Of a DNA stretch of 50,226 nt, positions 44,908 to 50,226 are shown piece by piece (position 1 is the first letter of the stretch; each line of letters opens with the position of its first letter). The DNA lies in the NCBI GenBank assembly GCA_029378245.1, contig JARKIF010000213.1, positions 1-50,226 on the forward strand, in the 5' to 3' direction. The notes below the pieces were generated by a model that saw only the letters and a program-made list of their open reading frames with translations, had not been told where the DNA came from and did no database searches. Source of the stretch: Roridomyces roridus (lineage: Eukaryota; Basidiomycota; Agaricomycetes; Agaricales; Mycenaceae). The position numbers were made by a program, and so were the translations under genes.

Positions 44908-47038
44908 TCAACATCCGTCCCAGAGCGAATTTTTCGGGAATTGATAACCCGCATCGGACCAGATGGTCAAGTTGGGGTTAGTGTACGCGTTTATATGGCT
45001 GTAAGACATGAGCCCAAAACGCCATGCAAAAACAAAACAATACGCACTCGTTGATATACTTGGCTGTAGGGTATCGCGGCGGGTCGCAAGTCAAACCATC
45101 AGAGGACACACCCTCCCGCTGGTACACCCGCACATAGTCGATGAGCATCTTGTTGGGAAAGGTCATATGCATGAAATCCTGCCTCTGGAACCCAGGCGAC
45201 ATGCCCAGATTCAGGATTATAGACATTGGCTCCTCCGGAATAATCCGCTGGCTAATACCAGCCCCCGAGTCGGGACCAGCGGCGTCTGCATTAATCGACC
45301 ATGACTTTTGGCCATTGCTGACCCAGGTGATGTAACCATCCTCGCGGTTGTCCGGATCCGACCAGTACTCGATCCCATATACACCAAAGTCCTGTCCGCT
45401 GTACACATTGTCGGGAATGTAGGTCAGGGCGGACAGCGCCTGCTGCGTTTGGCTGCCCTTGTACGAGTTGAACTTGGTCAAGTCAGAGTCCTGGAACGTC
45501 GCCGCCGACGTCGAATTATCAAAGTCGTACTTGAGATTGAAAGGGGCGACCTGGAAACTTTGCGAGACTTGGCCTCGAAACACTGATGTGTCTATTTGGG
45601 CCTCTCTGGAAAACAGTCAGGAAATGGTTTTTTTCAAAGAAAGATCCGCATACATTATGTCCATTTCCGGCACTCCTCGTCCTACCGACACGCTCGGCCC
45701 AGGATGATCTCCACCAGGACATGTACAGGCGGATACACGCTGACCAGGCAAGAAACTGAGTTCGCTATCTCCACTGCCTCCGGTAGCAGCCGCAGCGGGT
45801 GTGCCATCTTTTGCTGTTTGATTCGGCAATGTACCCACATCGCACGAGTCGTAGGTGTAGGGCCACATCCCTTCAGTGGAAGCACCATATCCGGCTCTTC
45901 CAAGGTTGCCCATGGTCCACACACCAGGCCAGAATCCAGCCGTCTTCGACGTGCCGGGCAAACTGACGGAAACCTCGATATAGCCTGTGGTGAAACAGAG
46001 CTGGTTCCACGATTGAAGCATGCCGGACATGAAATTGAGGTCGTGGTTCGGGGTTTCGGTCATGGTGATAACCAGGTTTCCGTCTTGTGTGGTAATCGCT
46101 GAGGGGTCGTACCACTCCAAGTCTGCGGTGGGCCTGCGAGAGGTCAAAATGTTTACCAGAGAAATGGAAAGAAAACCCTACCAATAATGTAGGTCGACCG
46201 CGGTCCTGCGAAGATGAGGATGGGGCGGCAGCATTGTTGAAGAGGACATACCAATAGGGATCATCTCCTGGAAAGAACGTCCTCCCATCCGTATTGAACT
46301 CGTCACTAAAGACGAGTTTATACTTCTTCCCGTCCGTGATTCCCGTCCGTGAGTAAGCGTCGGAGGGCGTGTCCGCGTCGATGAGAGAGGGGAAGTTTGT
46401 GAGCGCGGGCACTTGACCTGTAGACGGCGTCGATTAGAGAGGGGAAGTTTTGTGAGCGCGGGCACACTTTACCTGTAGAGTTGATTCCACCAAGATTGAA
46501 TGCGCCGCTCAAACTGGTATGCGTGCCACTGAGGCCGCTGATGATAGGGTACCCAGCGAAGAGAGCTATTAAGCCAAAGAGCAGGACGAAAAGGGCGGAG
46601 GCATTGACCCAGCCGCGAAGGGAGAAGAGCGTAAAGGAGGAGTCATCCCGCGCTGGATTGTGTAGCGCATCGTCAGGTTCGGGGCCCAGGTCCCACATTT
46701 GCGGAGACACGGTGGTCGTGTTGGCTCGTCGTAGTAAAGGGTTGTCGGGAAAGTTGGACGCAGCATTGCTGAACCTCGAGTTGGCGCTCAAGACACTATC
46801 TCGGTTCGGTTGGGGGTACTAGATGAACGGTGAGAAACTTAGAATGAAGGCATAGAAGCGGACGACTGCGGACAGAATATGGACCATAAGCTGCTCCAAT
46901 TTGTCCAGTGGCGACGCCATTTGTCGTTGAATTTCGGAAAGAGGAGGCTGCAGAGCTTCCGGGCGTATAAGGGGCGAGAGTTGAGGCGCTAGCAACGGGC
47001 GTGTAGGCCCCTTTGGCGCGAGCGTCCGCCAGAGACAT
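44908..47038 (-). CDS. KRE6: KRE6/SKN1-family beta-1,6-glucan synthesis protein (GH16)
   Basis: Seven exons give 609 residues. The cytosolic start is MSLADARAKGAYTPVASAST, followed by a type II signal anchor (LFVLLFGLIALFAGYPI). The lumenal GH16-like domain has the family lead NLGGINSTGQVPALTNFPSL, LVFSDEFNTDG, FPGDDPYWTAVDLHYW and LEWYDPSAITTQDGNL. FWPGVWTMGNLGRAGYGAST follows, and the catalytic-type EMDIIEAQID is split by an intron. KRE6/SKN1 proteins act in the ER/Golgi in cell-wall beta-1,6-glucan formation. Introns: 46819-46873, 46418-46472, 46206-46251, 46134-46181, 45606-45653 and 44999-45047. The second one is a duplicated piece of exon (separate entry). The start at 47038 is supported by the splice joining GPYS to YPQPNRDS. 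Confidence 0.95.
46182..46205 (-). other. KRE6: 24-nt microexon of KRE6
   Basis: Encodes the TAVDLHYW core of the family motif after DPYW. It is bounded by introns 46206-46251 (46 nt) and 46134-46181 (48 nt), both GT-AG. The motif is conserved across KRE6 proteins, which supports the exon. Confidence 0.85.
46375..46478 (-). repeat. KRE6: Tandem duplication of 52-55 bp that forms a KRE6 intron
   Basis: Two adjacent copies of the coding segment for STGQVPALTNFPSLIDA. One copy (46375-46423) is exon. The other (46427-46478) differs by about three small insertions and three substitutions. On the sense strand both carry CTACAGGT, so the piece from the first GT (46472) to the second AG (46418) is a 55-nt GT-AG intron. 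Removing it restores the conserved GGINSTGQVPALTNFPSL. Confidence 0.88.
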
Positions 47039-47216
47039 GAAAAACGGAAGAGAGGGTAATTTGATGCTTCTGGAGCACTGCAGCACTGCAACTGATATGA
47101 CGCAGTTGCGAAGATGTCGACTTGACGAAAATAGACACGAAGATTGGCAGTAAAATATGTGCACCAGTTTCGAAAAGGGACGAGACCCAAACAAAACCCA
47201 TAATATTAACTACTAC

Positions 47217-48305
47217 TCAGACCACAGATGGATTGACTGCAACGTATCCACCGTCTATGACGAGTTCCTGGCCGTTCATATAACACCCAGCAGGACTGGC
47301 CAGATACACCACAGTGCCCGCCATCTCTTGCGCACTGTACGAAAAGGTTGGCCCACATCCAAGAGTAAAATATCTGGCACGTACGTTCCGGACCGTTTAG
47401 CAGGCAAAGGCACCGTACCCTTTCCGATTGCGTCAACTTGCTCCGGCGGAATCGAGTCGAACGTCATCTCGGACGCGTATACACCGGGAGCGATAGCGTT
47501 AACGCGAACTGGGATGCCCTTGAGCGCTAGTTCGGTCGCTAGCATCTTGGTGAGGTGCGAGGCCGCCGCCTTGGCACTGTTGTAAGCAAACTGCCAGGGG
47601 TCAGTAGCCGGGATAACGGGGGGCAACACATACGTGGTCCTGCGCGACCTTGATGAGCCCGGAAATGCTCGTGATGTTGACGACGCTTGCGGTGTATCCG
47701 GGTGTCTGTGCCTCGCGATCGCGCGTGCCCTTCTCCAGCAGTCCCAAGAAGGCCATCGTAACAAACCAAGTCGAGAACGTATTTATCTTGTAGAGTTCTG
47801 CCCACGACTCGAAAGTCTCGTTGTCAAACAAGGCCTGGCCAGAGTCTCTGCGTCTTTGTGCTCCGGCGCCGACAGGTCATTCAAGAAAGGAGACGTCGGG
47901 CCAACTTGACCCGCGCTTGAATCCTTGATAAGTCACGGTCGTTGAACAGATGATGAAACGCACTTGTTGACCAAAATATGCAGCTTCCCTTCCTTTTCTG
48001 CTATCATCTTCTTGACCTCCGCAATACCTCTCTCGGCTCGTCACATCCATCTGCACCCTATCCGCACATGAGCAAAGAGTGTAGTGGCAGAAGAAAATGA
48101 ACTGACGCTATAAGCGTCCCCTTCGGCTGATCCCACGCATCGACGATTTTGTCCAGGACCTCCTTCCTGCGTCCGGTAATGTACACCTTGGCGCCGCTGG
48201 AAGCAAGTCCCTGTTGAGAGCATAAGACCGATACCGGTGCACGCCACCCGTTACGAGGGCTACCAGCCCAGTGAGGTCGTAGATGCTCTGAGGGCTGAGG
48301 GACAT
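47217..48305 (-). pseudogene. Short-chain dehydrogenase/reductase (SDR), frame broken at about four places
   Basis: Classical NAD(P)-dependent SDR. In order: LTGLVALVTGG, TGIGLML (glycine-rich cofactor loop, other frame), GLASSGAKVYITGRRKEVLD, VQMDVTSRE, NNAGQVGPTSPFLND, VVNITSISG, the active-site FAYNSAKAAASHL (Tyr-x-x-x-Lys), RVNAIAPGVYASEM and ASPAGCYMNGQELVIDGGY near the end. Introns include 47335-47384. Frame breaks are needed near 48240 (+1), 48214 (+1), 48028 (+1) and 47840 (-1). The intact catalytic residues suggest a functional gene with poor local sequence, but a young pseudogene is possible. Substrate unknown. It is called broken as read. Confidence 0.7.
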
Positions 48306-49501
48306 GTTGGTGGGGGGAGATTAGGGGATCGATGCTCGCGTGATAAACTGCACCGGGCCTTATTTTGATAGCCGAGACGGCCCTTTCGGCCCGTCGCTCC
48401 GGCGGCCTCCGGCGGAAAGAGCCTTGCCATCCGTATTCCAGATACACTGTTTCCAGCCGAGGCAGCTGAGGAGATGTCAGTTTTTCTAACATCGAAAATG
48501 ATTTCCAATTACCTTGGGATATGTGCGCATAAAGTGCATCAGGGAGGGAAATGGATATCGTCGCTGCCCCATGTCCGCAAGATAGAGGCAAGTGAGCGAC
48601 GGGGGTAGATAGATGCGTAACTAGGCGCGTGAGCTCGAGAGGTATATCCGGCGTCTCAACACGAAGGTGCAACCGTATCAGCCATGGCAAGGTGACTCGG
48701 CTCTTCTGCACCCAGAGTGGTCTCGGCGGACTCGCCAGGTGTTTCCGTGGAAAGAAGATTTTCAGCTCCCGCAACGCCGTGCATACTGCAAGCATACACA
48801 GAACTTCGTTCACGGCTTCCTCGCCTGCAGAAAAAACCATGGTGCGTGTAGTCCAGAAATGTGAGATTTCCAAACAAGGAAGGCAACCATGTCAGACGGA
48901 GGCCATCTAGGGTCAGGCGCCGTAGTCGAGGTGCATGTCCAGAGAACAAACAGAATTCAGTCGGGTCGTCGTTCGCCCGAAACACCAGCGTCAGTTCCTC
49001 CAGCATCTGAGCTCTACGCCCTATACAACACTCCGACAAGGCAGCGTTCATCAGAAAAGGGCCGTATTCCGAGAAAACGATCTCGAGAGTTCGCCAGCGG
49101 TGCACAAACGGCAAGACCAAATGCATGCACATTTGGACGGTGTAGGCGTCAAGCTGCTGCGCCCCGTCGCGATCGAAACGCCACGGAAGAAGCAGCACGT
49201 CAAGAGGACACGCTTTGGCGCGGCGAATACGTTCTCGCCACATTAACTGGTGCGGGCTTAACGAAATGCGGCGCCAGAGGCGCGGGGTGTGCATGGATAT
49301 CGCACGCCAGCTGCGGCAAACGTGGGAAACGACGACCGGGAGCATAACTTCGTCTTCTGCCCCGAGAACGAATATTTGCGCCACGATCTCGACCGGAAGG
49401 CGTTGGATGAAATGGATTCGCATGACGCGGGTATGCCAGTGAGGATACGCTTGGCTGTTGGCCGAGCATTCGTTGTCTCGAGAGGAAAAACTGCTCTGCA
49501 T
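48306..49501 (-). CDS. F-box protein of the mushroom type, one homopolymer frame break, 3' end uncertain
   Basis: Starts MQSSFSSRDNECSANSQAYP; the F-box is IQRLPVEIVAQIFVLG, then VVSHVCRSWRAISMHTPRLW, the usual start of the many agaric F-box proteins. Weak leucine-rich segments follow (LEELTLVF, LRRLTLDGLRLTWL, LRELKIFF, LETVYLEYGW). At 48831-48836 an A6 run (T6 in the gene) has one base too many; with five the frame runs from THHGF into SAGEEAVNEVLCML. After LEYGWQGSFRR no stop occurs before the SDR start codon, so the true end is unclear. It is unrelated to the three F-box-like copies beyond the F-box. Target unknown. Confidence 0.68.
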
Positions 49502-49760
49502 TGAGTAGCTCTCAGAAAACGCGTCCGTTGAACTTACAGCCTGGTAATAGCGTTCAATGTGCGTCGTAGGGGAGAGGGCATAGTGTGATTTCCGGGACGC
49601 CAGTCTCCATCTTTATACGAGACAAGGAATTGAAACGGAGAGGGTGCTTTGTGTGGTAAGCCCGGATAGATATATGTGCGTCGACAACGCGCCGCCGACA
49701 ATAAAAAGCAGTAAGACAGATCCGAGAGAATGGTGGCCGGGTGAAAGCTTCCACCCGGGA

Positions 49761-50226
49761 ATGGAGACCTCAGAAGACAAGGCGGTGTCCAGTCATACTG
49801 GTGAAGCGGATCTCCTGGCCTATGTGGTCGCGCATGCTCCGAATTTGCCCTTCTCGCGTCCTTTGTTGCTTGAATTACATGTCGAGGTGGTGGCGACCAA
49901 GTGGCAGTTGAGTGAGATCTTGAGATCAAATCAACGCGTCTTCATGGATGATTCACTAAACGCTCTGGGCAGCGCTCTTTCGGCGCTGGAAGGCAACCTT
50001 GAGTCTCTCTACATGCTACCATATCCGCGCGCAAATCACTCGAGGGAATGCCAGAAGAAGCCCTGTCTGCTATGGCATGATGACCTCTTTCCTCGCGGCG
50101 GGAGAGGACATATGGCTGGCTTCATTCAAGCCAAGCAGGAAGAAGTCAACCTGGACACTGCCAATGGCGTCGAAGAGCTTCTGCATTGTATAAACGAGCA
50201 GGGACGACTACCTATGTGCGCGACTA
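49761..50226 (+). CDS. Unrecognised protein, 5' part only (runs off window end)
   Basis: From the ATG at 49761 a frame stays open for all 155 codons to the window edge. The start is METSEDKAVSSHTGEADLLA, followed by HVEVVATKWQLSEIL and LNALGSALSALEGNLESLYM, with HSRECQKKPCLLW further on. Codon use is like the neighbours and the frame contains no stop in 466 bases, which favours real coding. I recognise no domain. It is divergent from the F-box gene across about 260 bp. The later part may contain introns, so its reading past 50050 is less sure. Confidence 0.5.
   Translation, partial: METSEDKAVSSHTGEADLLAYVVAHAPNLPFSRPLLLELHVEVVATKWQLSEILRSNQRVFMDDSLNALGSALSALEGNLESLYMLPYPRANHSRECQKKPCLLWHDDLFPRGGRGHMAGFIQAKQEEVNLDTANGVEELLHCINEQGRLPMCAT

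Noticed and set aside
46328..46353. 13-bp direct repeat (TCCCGTCCGTGAT/G) in KRE6
   Set aside because: The reading frame through it (SRTGITDGKKYKL) fits the family, so it seems an ordinary codon coincidence and not a disruptive duplication.

Overview
This window is compact nuclear DNA from a filamentous basidiomycete, most likely an Agaricomycete. It holds about 23 protein-coding genes interrupted by many very short GT-AG introns (mostly 43-60 nt). Intergenic gaps are often under 100 bp. The gene set is typical of mushroom-forming fungi: a WlaTC/HtrL-like glycosyltransferase, a GT61 enzyme, a GH3 beta-xylosidase, a KRE6/SKN1 glucan-synthesis protein and families of F-box proteins. I saw no CRISPR array, rRNA, tRNA or intact mobile element. 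For most genes the exon models were checked by reading across splice sites, and the spliced lengths divide by three.

Layout. 1-3.5 kb: ABHD12-like hydrolase (cut by the window start) and NOC4, both minus. 3.6-6.1 kb: two tandem copies of one F-box-like gene; the second is divergent from TFIIF-beta (6.2-7.4 kb, plus). 7.5-19.8 kb, all minus: HtrL-like and GT61 glycosyltransferases, mitochondrial SHE9/MDM33, NADPH-cytochrome P450 reductase, a SET-domain protein and the CHL1/DDX11 iron-sulphur helicase. 19.8-23 kb: recyclin-1-like F-box/Sec10 protein. 24-26.3 kb: two neighbouring HPt phosphorelay proteins, one canonical YPD1 and one divergent with a long tail. 27-30 kb: secreted GH3 beta-xylosidase with 14 exons. 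30.1-31.2 kb: third copy of the F-box-like gene. 31.4-40.2 kb: class III CoA-transferase (SUGCT-like), an FtsJ-fold methyltransferase, a HIT protein, a histone-fold protein and DDB1. 40.3-44.7 kb: VNX1-type cation/H+ antiporter divergent from BCP1. 44.9-50.2 kb: KRE6/SKN1, a short-chain dehydrogenase with several frame breaks, an F-box protein, and an unrecognised gene cut by the window end.

The most interesting signals concern gene structure. In KRE6 a 55-nt intron is itself the extra copy of a tandemly duplicated exon segment carrying AG|GT at each end, which is the expected footprint of intron gain by tandem duplication. In CHL1 a 6-nt microexon supplies two residues of the Walker A loop. 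The GH3 gene needs exons of 16, 17, 25 and 7 nt around its active-site region. Duplication of the F-box-like gene left a relic of the neighbouring TFIIF-beta 5' end behind. Several genes, including the essential NOC4, carry single-base frame breaks that mostly sit in homopolymers. These look more like sequence errors than real decay, except possibly in the short-chain dehydrogenase.
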